The position numbers and the translations under genes are program-made. A stretch of 64,000 bases of DNA from the NCBI GenBank assembly GCA_014649155.1, contig BMSM01000006.1:62001-126000 (forward strand), in the 5' to 3' direction. The notes under the pieces are model-generated. The model was given only the letters and a program-made list of their open reading frames with translations. It was not told where the DNA came from and ran no database searches. The DNA comes from Streptomyces griseoviridis. Its GTDB lineage: Bacteria > Actinomycetota > Actinomycetes > Streptomycetales > Streptomycetaceae. Below are positions 26,261-36,734 of this stretch, in pieces (position 1 is the first letter of the stretch; the number at the start of each line of letters is the position of its first letter).

Positions 26261-27322
26261 GTGCCGCGTTTATGTGTACCGACCACCGTGCCTCACGCGC
26301 CCCCCTTGGGCGCCCTCCTCCGCCAGTACCGCGCCGGTTCCGCGCTCGCCTGCGAACCCGTCGACCAGGGCCTGCTCAACCGCGGCTGGCGCCTGTGCAC
26401 CACCCGCGGCCGTTTCTTCCTCAAGCACCACTTCGACCCCGAGACCGCCACACCGGCCGCGATCGGCCGTCAGCACCGGGCGACCCGGCGCCTGGCCGGC
26501 CTCGGCGTCCCGGTGGCCCCCGCGCTGCCCGGCCGGGACGGCCGCACGGTCGTCGTCATCGGCGGCCACTGCTACGCGCTGCACCCGTGGATCGAGGGCC
26601 GGCACCGGCACGGCGGCCAGCTCACCGAGGCCCAGTGCGGTCGGCTCGGCGCCCTCCTCGGGGCGGTCCACGCCGGCCTGGAACGCGTGATGCCGGCCCG
26701 CGGCGCCCGTCCCCGCGGCGGCCCGGACCCGGCCGCCGGCGTCCCCGACGCGGGCGTCAGCGCCGACCCCGCCGACACCTTCGCGCTCATCGACGACCTG
26801 CTCGGACGGGTGCGCCGGCACCGCCCGGCCGACTCCTTCGACGCCCTCGCCCGGCACCGCCTGCTGGAACGCCGGGCGCTGCTCGAACGGCACGCCGGCC
26901 GGCGCCCGCCGCGCGGCGGTGCGGTGGGCTGGGTGCACGGCGACTTCCACCCGTTCAACCTGCTCTACCGAGGGGACGCCCCGGCCGCGATCGTCGACTG
27001 GGACCGCCTGGGCCTGCGCCCGCGCGCGGAGGAGGCCGTCCGCGCCGCCGCGATCTTCTTCGTGCGCCCCACCGGCCCGCTCGACCTGCTCCGGGTCCGG
27101 GCGTACGCCCGCGCGTACCGGCGTACGGCGGGGGCGACCCCCTCCCAGCTGGAGGCGGCCGTGCACCGGGTGTGGTGGGAGCGGCTCAACGACTTCTGGA
27201 TGCTGCGCTGGCACTACGAGCGCGGCGACCGCCGGGCCGACCCGCAGTTCCCCGCGGCCTCGGCCCTGGCGGTGTGGTGGACCCGGGAGTACGACGCGGT
27301 GTGTGAGGCGTTCACCGGCTGA
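26261..27322 (+). CDS. APH-family phosphotransferase
   Basis: 353 residues, kinase-like fold of the aminoglycoside phosphotransferase/choline kinase superfamily. The N-lobe has FFLKHHF with a likely ATP-site Lys. The catalytic loop is GWVHGDFHPFNLL and the metal-binding loop is IVDWDRLGL. A WWERLNDFWMLRWHYERGD helix closes the C-lobe. An insertion at about 140-175 is Pro/Gly/Ala-rich. The substrate cannot be deduced. Nothing around it points to antibiotic resistance, so it should not be called a resistance gene. The start is GTG at 26261; GTG at 26288 is an alternative. Confidence 0.85.
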   Translation: MPRLCVPTTVPHAPPLGALLRQYRAGSALACEPVDQGLLNRGWRLCTTRGRFFLKHHFDPETATPAAIGRQHRATRRLAGLGVPVAPALPGRDGRTVVVIGGHCYALHPWIEGRHRHGGQLTEAQCGRLGALLGAVHAGLERVMPARGARPRGGPDPAAGVPDAGVSADPADTFALIDDLLGRVRRHRPADSFDALARHRLLERRALLERHAGRRPPRGGAVGWVHGDFHPFNLLYRGDAPAAIVDWDRLGLRPRAEEAVRAAAIFFVRPTGPLDLLRVRAYARAYRRTAGATPSQLEAAVHRVWWERLNDFWMLRWHYERGDRRADPQFPAASALAVWWTREYDAVCEAFTG

Positions 27323-27345
27323 GCGGGTCCGGCGGGCGGGCAGCC

Positions 27346-27420
27346 CCGGAGGGGACGGCCCGGGAGGGGACGGCCCGGGAGGGGACGGCCCGGGAGGGGA
27401 CGGCCCGGGAGGGGACGGCC
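27346..27420. repeat. Five tandem copies of a 15-bp repeat
   Basis: The unit CGGGAGGGGACGGCC occurs four times perfectly (27361-27420), preceded by one copy with a single mismatch (27346-27360). It fills the gap between two convergent genes and ends 2 bp before the kinase stop codon. It is likely polymorphic between strains. Confidence 0.9.
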
Positions 27421-27422
27421 GC

Positions 27423-29045
<1,623 letters not shown>

Positions 29046-29477
29046 CAGTCCTCGCCGTCGTTTCTGCCCGCGGTACGCGCGGTGTTGTGTCACGGTCTCC
29101 GTCGGCCACGCTACAGCCTCCGCGCAAGCCTCCGGTCCGAGACGGTGGCCGGGACCGGCACGTGACGGACCGGTCATGAAACCCTGGTTCCGTACTGCCG
29201 TGCAAATTCTGTGCACCGTGCGCGCCCGCGCCGTGACGCATCCATGACGCTTCCTTCGCGTACGGTCACGGATCGGGCACCCTGCTTGACGTGTCGGGGG
29301 GCTCGGGCAGACTGGGCGGAACCGCGGAGTGGATCATGTCCCTCCCCGCGGGCGCCCGGCCGGGGCCGCGTCGGGGTGAGTGACCTTCGCCACGATCGCG
29401 TTCCCGTGCTGACGGGCTGCTCGGCGTGCGCCGAAACGGCCGGCGGTCACCGGGCGGACTTCGCGGACCGCACGGCC
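29046..29477. other. Leader and promoter region of the Ser/Thr kinase gene
   Basis: About 430 bp upstream of the kinase start with no plausible gene on either strand. I see no clear -35/-10 pair or operator palindrome. The bpa terminator hairpin lies just beyond it. Confidence 0.5.
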
Positions 29478-29511
29478 GAGGGGCCCGGCGGCCGAGGCCG
29501 CCGGACCCCTC
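29478..29511 (-). terminator. bpa terminator
   Basis: A 15-bp stem with one mismatch (29478-29492 with 29497-29511) and a 4-nt loop lies 60 bp after the bpa stop on the reverse strand. Confidence 0.65.
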
Positions 29512-29570
29512 GGATGCGGGCTTCTCGCTGTGCGCGGTGCGCACCGGGGCGTGCGCTCCCGGTGGGTTCC

Positions 29571-30113
29571 CTACAGGTACGGGCCCCCCGAACGGCCGCC
29601 CGGGTGCGGGCCGTCCTCGCCGTCACCCATGCCCGGCGGCAGGGCGCGGCGCATCTGCTCCAGCTGGGCCCGCGCGGCCATCTGCTGCGCGAACAGGGTG
29701 GTCTGGATGCCGTGGAACAGACCCTCCAGCCAGCCGACCAGCTGCGCCTGGGCGATCCGCAGCTCCGCGTCGCTCGGGGTCGCCTCCTCCGTGAAGGGCA
29801 GGGAGAGCCGCTCCAGCTCCTCGACCAGCTCCGGCGCGAGACCGTCCTCCAGCTCCTTCACCGAGCTGGAGTGGATCTCCTTGAGCCGGGCCCGGCTGGC
29901 GTCGTCCAGGGGAGCGGCGCGCACCTCCTCCAGCAGCTGCTTGATCATGCTGCCGATCCGCATCACCTTCGCCGGCTGCTCGACCTGATCGGTCACCGGC
30001 GTCTCACGGGCGTCGCCGTCGCCGTCCCCGCCGCCACCGAGCGCCATGCCGTCCTGGCCGACGACCAGGATCTGGGGCTTCTCCGGCGACCTGTCGTTCC
30101 TCGGCATCTCCAT
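29571..30113 (-). CDS. bpa: Bacterial proteasome activator Bpa (PafE)
   Basis: 180 residues. An acidic/Gly-rich N-terminal region (about 1-45) precedes the helical bundle (about 50-150; VMRIGSMIKQLLEEVR, ELVEELERLSLP, AQLVGWLEGLFHGIQTTLFAQQ). The C-terminus ends GGPYL. Mycobacterial Bpa/PafE ends GQYL and uses that tail to dock into the 20S proteasome and open its gate. The tail here keeps the GxYL form. The protein delivers unstructured proteins for ATP-independent degradation. Two nearby ATGs (30113, 30107) are possible starts. No proteasome genes are in this window. Confidence 0.92.
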   Translation of the reverse strand: MEMPRNDRSPEKPQILVVGQDGMALGGGGDGDGDARETPVTDQVEQPAKVMRIGSMIKQLLEEVRAAPLDDASRARLKEIHSSSVKELEDGLAPELVEELERLSLPFTEEATPSDAELRIAQAQLVGWLEGLFHGIQTTLFAQQMAARAQLEQMRRALPPGMGDGEDGPHPGGRSGGPYL

Positions 30114-30269
30114 GCCCCCATTCTCTCGCACACCCGGTCCGCGGTCCGGGGGCGCCCCCGTCCGAACCCGGCCGCCGCGTTCGGACGCGCCCGGAATGCC
30201 GTGAGGGTCGCGGAGTGTGACGCTTGTTCCGTCGGTCTTGGCGACGGGTACCGGGAGGGGGTCACCGAC

Positions 30270-31043
30270 GTGACTCCATGGCTGGGCGGGGCCGCCCTGC
30301 GGGCGGGACTCTGCGGACTGGCGGGGCTCCTGGCCACGGGCGCGGCCGGACCGTCGTACCGGGCGGCCCCCACGGCGTACGGCGCCGAGGCGACGGCACC
30401 GGTCCCCGCCGCGCACGCCTCCCCGTCCGTGCGGCCCCCCTCCGGCGCTCCGCGGGCTCCCCGGGACGGGGCCGGCCCGTCGGACGGTCCCGGCGGGAGC
30501 GGTCCGCCGGCACCCTCGGCGTCGCGGGACGGCGACGCGGCCGGGCGCTCCCCGGGTGCCTCGGCCTCCCCCAGCCCCTCGGGCGCCGGACGGTCCGCGT
30601 CGGCGCGGCCCGCCGGGCCCTCCCGGTCCGCCGGGCCCTCCCGGCCCGCCGGGCCCTCCCGGCGCGCGTCCCGGCCCGCCGGCCGGCCGGAACGGCCCCG
30701 GGCGCGGGACCGGTCCGGGGAGGTACGGCAGCGGCCGGGCGGCCCGGGGGAGTCGTACGCGCGGGAGCACGGCGCCGGTGACGGGACCGGCGCGTCGGGG
30801 CGGGACCCCGGCGGAGCGGAGGAGCACGGCGGCGCGGTCGGCCCGGACACCTCCACCGGGCCCCCGGAGGCCGGGCGGGACGCGTCCGAGGTCCCGGTGC
30901 GGCCGGTGCCCCGGTCCCTCCCCCGCGCGGAGGAGGGACCGGGGCGGACGGGCCCGCGGGTGCTGCCCCTGGGCAGCGGGCTGGTCCTCCTCGGGCTGGG
31001 CATGGGCCTGGCCTTCTTCGGCCTGCGGCTGCGCCGGCCATGA
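30270..31043 (+). CDS. Low-complexity surface protein with N-terminal signal and C-terminal membrane anchor
   Basis: 257 residues, beginning at a GTG 9 nt after GGGAGGGG. The hydrophobic N-terminus (about 5-30) looks like a signal peptide. The body is Pro/Ser/Ala/Gly/Arg-rich, with a repeated AGPSR-type motif at about 105-125 and no recognisable fold. The C-terminus has the layout of a cell-wall sorting signal: VLPLGSG, then a helix of about 17 hydrophobic residues, then RLRRP. The motif is not canonical LPxTG or LAxTG, so simple membrane anchoring is equally possible. Function is unknown. The extreme GC content makes this call less sure than its neighbours. Confidence 0.6.
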   Translation: MTPWLGGAALRAGLCGLAGLLATGAAGPSYRAAPTAYGAEATAPVPAAHASPSVRPPSGAPRAPRDGAGPSDGPGGSGPPAPSASRDGDAAGRSPGASASPSPSGAGRSASARPAGPSRSAGPSRPAGPSRRASRPAGRPERPRARDRSGEVRQRPGGPGESYAREHGAGDGTGASGRDPGGAEEHGGAVGPDTSTGPPEAGRDASEVPVRPVPRSLPRAEEGPGRTGPRVLPLGSGLVLLGLGMGLAFFGLRLRRP

Positions 31044-31075
31044 GGACGCAGCCGGTGACGCGGACGGGACTCGGG

Positions 31076-32056
31076 CTACGGCGCGAGCAGCAGCACCTTG
31101 CCGATGTGTCCGCTCTCCTCGACGACCCGGTGGGCGGCGGACGCGTCGCTCATCGGCAGTTCCCGGTCGACGATCGGACGGACCCGGCCGGCGGCGACGA
31201 GCGGCCAGACGTGTTCGCGCACGGCGGCGACGACGGCCGCCTTCTCGTCCAGCGGACGGGCGCGCAGCCCGGCCCCGCCCACGGTGGCGCGCTTGGCGAG
31301 CAGGGCGCCGATGTCCAGCTCGGCCTTCCGGCCGCCCTGCATGCCGATGATCGCGAGCCGGCCGTTGAACGCGAGCGCCTGGAGGTTGCGCTCCAGGTAC
31401 TTGGCGCCCATGTTGTCCAGGATGACGTCGGCGCCCGCGCCGCCGGTGGCCTCCCTGACCTCGGCGACGAAGTCCTGCTCCCGGTAGTTGACCAGGATGT
31501 CCGCGCCGAGCTCGGCGCAGCGCTCCAGCTTCTCCCGGCTGCCCGCGGTCACGGCGACCCGCGCGCCGGCCGCCTTGGCGAGCTGGATCGCCATGGTGCC
31601 GATGCCGCTGGAACCGCCGTGCACGAGGAAGGTCTCGCCGGCCCGCAGCCGGGCGATCATGAAGACGTTCGACCAGACCGTGCAGACCACCTCGGGCAGC
31701 GCCGCGGCCTCCTTCAGACCGACGCCCTCGGGCACCGGCAGTACCTGCCCGGCCGGGACGGCGACCTTCTCGGCGTAGCCGCCGCCGGCCAGCAGCGCGC
31801 ACACCTCGTCGCCCACCGACCAGCCGGACACGCCGGGGCCGAGCGCGGCGATCCGCCCGGAGCACTCCAGGCCGGGGTAGGAGGACGCGCCGGGCGGCGG
31901 CGGGTAGTGACCCTGGCGCTGCATGATGTCGGCCCGGTTGACGGCGCCGGCCGTCACCTCGACGAGGACCTCGCCCTCGCCGGGCACGGGGTCGGGGACC
32001 TCGGCCCAGACCAGCGCCTCGGGGCCTCCGGGTTCGGGGATCGTGATCGCATGCAT
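31076..32056 (-). CDS. Zinc-independent NAD(P)H quinone oxidoreductase (PIG3-like MDR)
   Basis: 326 residues. Medium-chain dehydrogenase/reductase: N-terminal GroES-like part with [20 protein letters not shown], then a Rossmann domain with [21 protein letters not shown]. The Cys/His zinc ligands of alcohol dehydrogenases are absent. The sequence fits the PIG3/TP53I3 type of NADPH quinone oxidoreductase. The ATG at 32056 begins [15 protein letters not shown], the family's usual start. No convincing Shine-Dalgarno precedes it, so a leaderless message is likely. It diverges from the ABC transporter operon. Confidence 0.9.
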   Translation of the reverse strand: MHAITIPEPGGPEALVWAEVPDPVPGEGEVLVEVTAGAVNRADIMQRQGHYPPPPGASSYPGLECSGRIAALGPGVSGWSVGDEVCALLAGGGYAEKVAVPAGQVLPVPEGVGLKEAAALPEVVCTVWSNVFMIARLRAGETFLVHGGSSGIGTMAIQLAKAAGARVAVTAGSREKLERCAELGADILVNYREQDFVAEVREATGGAGADVILDNMGAKYLERNLQALAFNGRLAIIGMQGGRKAELDIGALLAKRATVGGAGLRARPLDEKAAVVAAVREHVWPLVAAGRVRPIVDRELPMSDASAAHRVVEESGHIGKVLLLAP

Positions 32057-32257
32057 GAGGGGGACGCTACCCCCGCGCACCCCGGCGGACCCGTCCGACC
32101 CGGCGGTCCCCGCCCGCCCCGCGCTCCCGGCCCGCCCCGCTCACCCCGGCCGCGGCCGGGACGAGCACGGCGCCGGGGCCCGGCCGCGCGCGGGCGAGGA
32201 GTCCGCGGGACGGCGCGGGTCCTCCCCGGGTGGACGACGACGCGGAAGGAACCCAGC

Positions 32258-33280
32258 ATGAGCACGGAGACGTCCGGCCTCGCGATCGAGACCGCGGGCC
32301 TGGTCAAGACGTTCGGCACGACCCGGGCCGTGGACGGGGTGGACCTGCGGGTACCGGCCGGCACGGTCTACGGCGTGCTCGGGCCGAACGGCGCGGGCAA
32401 GACCACCGCGGTCCGGATGCTCGCCACGCTGCTCAGACCGGACGCCGGCGAGGCCCGCGTCTTCGGCCACGACGTGGTGCGCGAGGCGGACGAGGTACGC
32501 GCCCGGGTCAGCCTCACCGGGCAGTACGCGTCCGTGGACGAGGACCTCACCGGCGCCGAGAACCTGACGCTGCTGGCCCGCCTCCTCGGCCACGGCCGGC
32601 CGGCCGCCCGGCGGCGCTCCGAACAGCTGCTGGCGGCCTTCGGGCTCACCGAGGCGGCGTCCCGGCAGATCAAGCACTACTCCGGTGGCATGCGGCGCCG
32701 GATCGACATCGCCGCGTCCATCCTCAACACCCCCGACCTGCTCTTCCTGGACGAGCCGACCACCGGCCTCGACCCGCGCAGCCGCAACCAGGTGTGGAAC
32801 ATCGTGCGCGCGGTCGTCGCCCAGGGCACCACGGTGCTGCTGACCACGCAGTACCTGGACGAGGCCGACCAGCTCGCGTCCCGGATCGCCGTCATCGACC
32901 GGGGGAAGGTGATCGCCGAGGGGACGAAGGGCGAGCTGAAGGCGTCCGTCGGCGCCGGTTCGGTGCACCTGCGGCTGCGCGAGGCCGGGCGGCGGGCCGA
33001 CGCCGAGCGGGTGCTGCGCGGGCTGCCCGCCGCCGAGGTTCAGCTCGACGGCGATCCGGTGGCGCTGACCGCCCGGCTGACCGCGACGGCCGGGGACAGC
33101 GCCGCCGAGCAGGCCGCCCGCGCGCTCGCCGCGCTGACCCGGGCGGGCATCACCGTCGACCACTTCTCCCTGGGGCAGCCCAGCCTCGACGAGGTCTTCC
33201 TCGCGCTGACCGGCCACGGCACCGGGCAGGAGGGACTGCCGAGCCCTGACGACGACCCGAAGGACGGGGTGGCGGCATGA
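32258..33280 (+). CDS. DrrA-type ABC transporter ATP-binding protein
   Basis: 340 residues. Walker [11 protein letters not shown]-loop region [18 protein letters not shown], signature [16 protein letters not shown], Walker [13 protein letters not shown] and the switch-His region are present. An additional C-terminal domain of about 90 residues (235-325, ending [15 protein letters not shown]) is typical of DrrA/DRI family ATPases linked to daunorubicin-type exporters. It energises the overlapping permease. The ATG at 32258 follows GGAAGGA. The substrate cannot be told; there is no biosynthetic cluster nearby. Confidence 0.94.
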   Translation: MSTETSGLAIETAGLVKTFGTTRAVDGVDLRVPAGTVYGVLGPNGAGKTTAVRMLATLLRPDAGEARVFGHDVVREADEVRARVSLTGQYASVDEDLTGAENLTLLARLLGHGRPAARRRSEQLLAAFGLTEAASRQIKHYSGGMRRRIDIAASILNTPDLLFLDEPTTGLDPRSRNQVWNIVRAVVAQGTTVLLTTQYLDEADQLASRIAVIDRGKVIAEGTKGELKASVGAGSVHLRLREAGRRADAERVLRGLPAAEVQLDGDPVALTARLTATAGDSAAEQAARALAALTRAGITVDHFSLGQPSLDEVFLALTGHGTGQEGLPSPDDDPKDGVAA

Positions 33281-34143
33281 GTACGGCCACGAGCGCGCAG
33301 GGCGAGGGCCGCACCGGGGACCCGGACCTCGCCCCGGTCAGCGCCGAGTCGCTGGCCGCCCTGCTGGTCGCCGGGGAACGGCCGCCGCGACCCGGCGCCC
33401 TGTCGACGTCGCTGACGTTCGGCCGGCGCGCGGTCCTCAAGCTCAAGCACGTGCCGGAGCAGCTGTTCGACGTCACCGCGTTCCCGATCATGAACCTGCT
33501 GATGTTCACGTACCTCTTCGGCGGGGCGCTGGCCGGTTCGCCGTCCGAGTACCTGCAGTTCGTGCTGCCCGGCGTCCTCGTGCTCTGCGTCGTCATGATC
33601 ACGATGTACACCGGGATGTCGGTGAACACCGACATCCAGAAGGGCGTCTTCGACCGCTTCCGGTCCCTGCCGATCTGGCGGCCGGCCGCGATGATCGGCT
33701 ATCTGCTCGGCGACGCCCTGCGTTACAGCATCGCCTCCGCGGTGATGCTCGTCGTCGGTCTGGTCCTCGGCTACCGGCCGGCCGGCGGGGCCGCCGGGGT
33801 GGTCGCCGGGATCGCGCTGCTGCTGCTGTTCTCGTTCGCCTTCTCGTGGGTCTGGACGATGTTCGGGCTGATGCTGCGCACCGAGAAGGCGGTGATGAGC
33901 GTCAGCATGATGGTGATCTTCCCGCTCACCTTCCTGTCCAACGTCTTCGTCGACCCCGCGACCATGCCGAGCTGGCTCCGGGGGTTCGTCGACAACAGCC
34001 CGGTCACCCACCTGGCCTCCGCGGTGCGGGGGCTGATGGCGGGCGACCCGCCCGGCGACGACCTCCTCTGGACGCTGGGCTGGTCGGCGCTGTTCCTGCT
34101 GGTCTTCGGCCCGGTCACGATGCGGCTCTACAACCGCCGGTGA
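33277..34143 (+). CDS. DrrB-type ABC-2 permease
   Basis: 288 residues with six predicted membrane helices (first at about 70-92, last at about 262-282) after a cytoplasmic N-terminus of about 65 residues. Family segments are [26 protein letters not shown] and [16 protein letters not shown]. The ATG overlaps the ATPase stop (ATGA), so expression is coupled. The pair forms a complete two-gene exporter. Confidence 0.93.
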   Translation: MSTATSAQGEGRTGDPDLAPVSAESLAALLVAGERPPRPGALSTSLTFGRRAVLKLKHVPEQLFDVTAFPIMNLLMFTYLFGGALAGSPSEYLQFVLPGVLVLCVVMITMYTGMSVNTDIQKGVFDRFRSLPIWRPAAMIGYLLGDALRYSIASAVMLVVGLVLGYRPAGGAAGVVAGIALLLLFSFAFSWVWTMFGLMLRTEKAVMSVSMMVIFPLTFLSNVFVDPATMPSWLRGFVDNSPVTHLASAVRGLMAGDPPGDDLLWTLGWSALFLLVFGPVTMRLYNRR

Positions 34144-34203
34144 CCTCCGGCTCACGACCGCCGGTACCTGCGGTTCCGCAGCCGCCGTGACCGCCCGGCC
34201 GGG

Positions 34204-35310
34204 TCAGTCCTGGGGCAGCGGCCGGACGTCCGGCGCGATCTGCGTGCCCGGGGACGCCCGGATGATCGTGATCAGGCGGTCCGTCAGTTCCAGGCCACCG
34301 ACCGCGGGATCGTCGTAACCGAGCACCCGGTGCCCGCGCAGCACGCTCACCACCAGGTCGTCGACCTCGCGCGGGCCCTTGCCCACCTCGGACTTTATGA
34401 CGGGCCGTTCCACCAGGTCGAGCCCGCTGCCCTGGCTGATGAGGTCCTCCATCACCATGCCGGCGGCGGGGCTCAGCACGGAGAGCCCGAGCAGCCGGCC
34501 CGCCGCGCTGGCGCTGGTGATCACCGCGTCGGCGCCGGACTGCTTCAGCAGCGGCGCGTTCTCCTCCTCGCGGACCGCCGCCACGATCTTGGCGCCCTTG
34601 TTGAGCTGCCGGGCCGTCAGCGCGACCAGCACCGCCGTGTCGTCGCGCTGGGTCGCGATGATGATCTGCCGCGCCCGGTGCACCTCGGCCCGCTTCAGCA
34701 CCTCGCTGCGGGTGGCATCGCCTATCACCCCGGCGAAACCGTCGGCCGTGGCGGCCTCGATCGCCTTGCCGCTCGGATCGACGACCACCACCTGCTCCTT
34801 GCGCAGGCCCGTCGCGCAGACGGTGCGGACCGCCGACCTGCCCTTCGTGCCGAAGCCGACGACGACGGTGTGATCGCGCAAGGTGGACCTCCAGCGGTTC
34901 AGTCGCCACTCCTCCCGGGTGCGTTCGGTGAGGGCTTCCAGCGTGGTGCCGACGAGGATGATCAGGAAGAGCACGCGCAGCGGCGTGATGACGAAGATGT
35001 TGGTCAGCCGGGCGGCGTCGCTGACCGGGGTGATGTCGCCGTACCCGGTGGTGGAGAGGGTGACGGTCGCGTAGTAGAAGGCGTCCAGGAGATCGACGGA
35101 CTGATCGGAGTTGTCGGTGTAGCCGTCGCTGTCGGCCCAGACGATGAGCGCGGTCGCCACCAGCACGACGAGCGCCCAGGAGAGCCGTTTGCCGACCTGG
35201 CGGATCGGGTGCTCCACCAGCTTCCTGGGCAGCTTCACCTTGTGGGTCACGAGGTGCTCGTCCGCCTGGCGCGCGATCGCGTCGTGGCCGGGAAGTTTCA
35301 CGTGAAACAC
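34204..35310 (-). CDS. Two-helix potassium channel with TrkA-N (RCK) domains
   Basis: 368 residues. A cytoplasmic N-terminus, helix 1 (about 41-60), the pore loop with the selectivity filter TTGYGD near residue 93, and helix 2 (about 110-128). An RCK domain follows, with a Rossmann nucleotide-binding start TVVVGFGTKGRS, and a TrkA-C-like C-terminus. It is a ligand-gated K+ channel of the MthK type. The GTG at 35310 lies inside the 3' end of moeA, 13 bp of overlap, and has GGAG in front. The overlap is formed by a parS site, whose bases encode FHVK at the start of this protein. Confidence 0.93.
   Translation of the reverse strand: MFHVKLPGHDAIARQADEHLVTHKVKLPRKLVEHPIRQVGKRLSWALVVLVATALIVWADSDGYTDNSDQSVDLLDAFYYATVTLSTTGYGDITPVSDAARLTNIFVITPLRVLFLIILVGTTLEALTERTREEWRLNRWRSTLRDHTVVVGFGTKGRSAVRTVCATGLRKEQVVVVDPSGKAIEAATADGFAGVIGDATRSEVLKRAEVHRARQIIIATQRDDTAVLVALTARQLNKGAKIVAAVREEENAPLLKQSGADAVITSASAAGRLLGLSVLSPAAGMVMEDLISQGSGLDLVERPVIKSEVGKGPREVDDLVVSVLRGHRVLGYDDPAVGGLELTDRLITIIRASPGTQIAPDVRPLPQD
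35295..35308. other. parS: parS (ParB-binding site) inside the moeA/channel gene overlap
   Basis: A second perfect GTTTCACGTGAAAC palindrome, about 28 kb from the first. It contains the moeA TGA stop (35298-35300) and lies directly after the channel's GTG start, so all 14 bases are also coding. Confidence 0.92.
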
Positions 35311-36734
35311 GCTCCGGTTCCGCTGGTGGCCCACGGCAGTTCCAGCACCTCGGCCTCCTGACCCGGCCGTGCGCCGCCGGGTGGTACGACCGCCAGGGCG
35401 TCGGCGGCCGCGATCCCGCGCAGCATGGCCGGTCCGTTGTAGCGCAGCGGCACGGCGGCGTCCCCGCGCAGGACCACCGGGACGAGCCGGGTGTCGTGCG
35501 GGTGCCCGTGCACCTCGCCCCGCAGCGGCAGGGCGTACGGCTCCGGGCCCGGACGGGCCGCCAGGGTCCGCAGCAGCGGCTCGGCGAGCGTGAGCAGCCC
35601 GGAGACGGCCGCGAGCGGGTTCCCCGGCAGCCCGACGAGGTGCTGGGCCTCTCCGGTGCGGGCCAGCAGCATGGGGTGGCCGGGCCGCACCCGCACACCG
35701 TCCACCAGGAATTCGGCGCCGACGCGGCGCAGCGTGGGGTGGAGGTGGTCGACCGGGCCGGCCGCGGTGCCGCCGGTGGTCACGATCAGGTCGGCGCCGG
35801 ACGCGGTCACCGCCCGGTGCAGGGCGCCGGCGTCGTCGCCGAGCCGGCGGACCCCGGTGACCTCGGCGCCGCAGGCGCGCAGCCAGGAGGGGAGCATGGG
35901 GCCGAGCGCGTCCCGGATGAGGCCGTCGTGCGGCAGGCCCTCGGTGAGGAGTTCGTCGCCGAGGACCAGGACCTCGACGCGGGGGCGGGGCACCGCGGTG
36001 AGGGTGTCGTACCCGGCCGCCGCGGCCAGCCCCAGCACGGCCGGGGTCACCGGGGCACCGGCCGGCAGCAACTGGTCGCCGCGCCCGCACTCCTGGCCGC
36101 GGGGGCGGATGTCCTGGCCCTGGGTGACCGGACGGGTCGCGTGCAGGCGGTGCTGGGCGTCGGTCCGGCCGTGTTCGCTGCGGAGCACGGCCGTGGTGTC
36201 GGCGGGGACCCGGGCGCCGGTGGCGATCCGGACGGCCTCGCCGTCGGCGAGGAGCGGCTGTCCGGCGTGGCCCGCGAGCACGCCCTCCTCCCGTACCGCC
36301 CAGGGGCCGGGCCCGGCGACCGCCCAGCCGTCCATCGCGGAGGTGTCGAAGGAGGGCAGGTCGGTGAGGGCGGCGAGCGGCACGGCCAGGGTGAGCCCGA
36401 GGGCCGCGTCGAGGGGGACGGAGACGGGGGTCCGGCCGGCCGCGCGGGCGGCGGCCCGCCCGGCCCGGGATGCGGTCGCCCGCGCGTCCGCCCAGGCGGC
36501 TGCCCGGTGACGGGGGCGGCCGGGTCCGGCCGGGGTGCCGCCGCCGTCCCGCACGGCCCCCTGGTCCGCGTCCTCCCCGTGCGGGGCGGGGTCCCGGCGG
36601 GAGCCGTCCCGGCGGGTGCCGTCCCCGTGCGCGTCGTCCGGGGCGGGGCCGCGGTGGTCGTTCACGAGGGCGAGCGCCTCCTCGACGTCGAGGTCCTCGG
36701 CGTCCAGTCCCGTCCCGCCGGGGCGGGGGGTCAT
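35298..36734 (-). CDS. moeA: Molybdopterin molybdenumtransferase
   Basis: 478 residues, longer than the usual 400-410 because of a Pro/Arg/Asp-rich N-terminal extension of about 60 residues. MoeA segments: SFDTSAMDGWAV, VRIATGARVPADTTAVLRSE, the MPT-binding-type domain with VTTGGTAAGPVDHL, and HLVGLPGNPLAAVSGLL. It inserts molybdate into adenylylated molybdopterin. The ATG overlaps the stop of the mobA-like gene (ATGA). The 3' end overlaps the channel gene at the parS site. Confidence 0.93.
   Translation of the reverse strand: MTPRPGGTGLDAEDLDVEEALALVNDHRGPAPDDAHGDGTRRDGSRRDPAPHGEDADQGAVRDGGGTPAGPGRPRHRAAAWADARATASRAGRAAARAAGRTPVSVPLDAALGLTLAVPLAALTDLPSFDTSAMDGWAVAGPGPWAVREEGVLAGHAGQPLLADGEAVRIATGARVPADTTAVLRSEHGRTDAQHRLHATRPVTQGQDIRPRGQECGRGDQLLPAGAPVTPAVLGLAAAAGYDTLTAVPRPRVEVLVLGDELLTEGLPHDGLIRDALGPMLPSWLRACGAEVTGVRRLGDDAGALHRAVTASGADLIVTTGGTAAGPVDHLHPTLRRVGAEFLVDGVRVRPGHPMLLARTGEAQHLVGLPGNPLAAVSGLLTLAEPLLRTLAARPGPEPYALPLRGEVHGHPHDTRLVPVVLRGDAAVPLRYNGPAMLRGIAAADALAVVPPGGARPGQEAEVLELPWATSGTGACFT

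Noticed and set aside
26261..27322. Aminoglycoside resistance gene
   Set aside because: Only the general APH/choline-kinase catalytic motifs are present; no substrate-specific feature or resistance context is seen.
32258..34143. Self-resistance transporter of an antibiotic cluster
   Set aside because: DrrAB-like, but no biosynthetic genes are in the neighbourhood; such pairs are common in core Streptomyces genomes.
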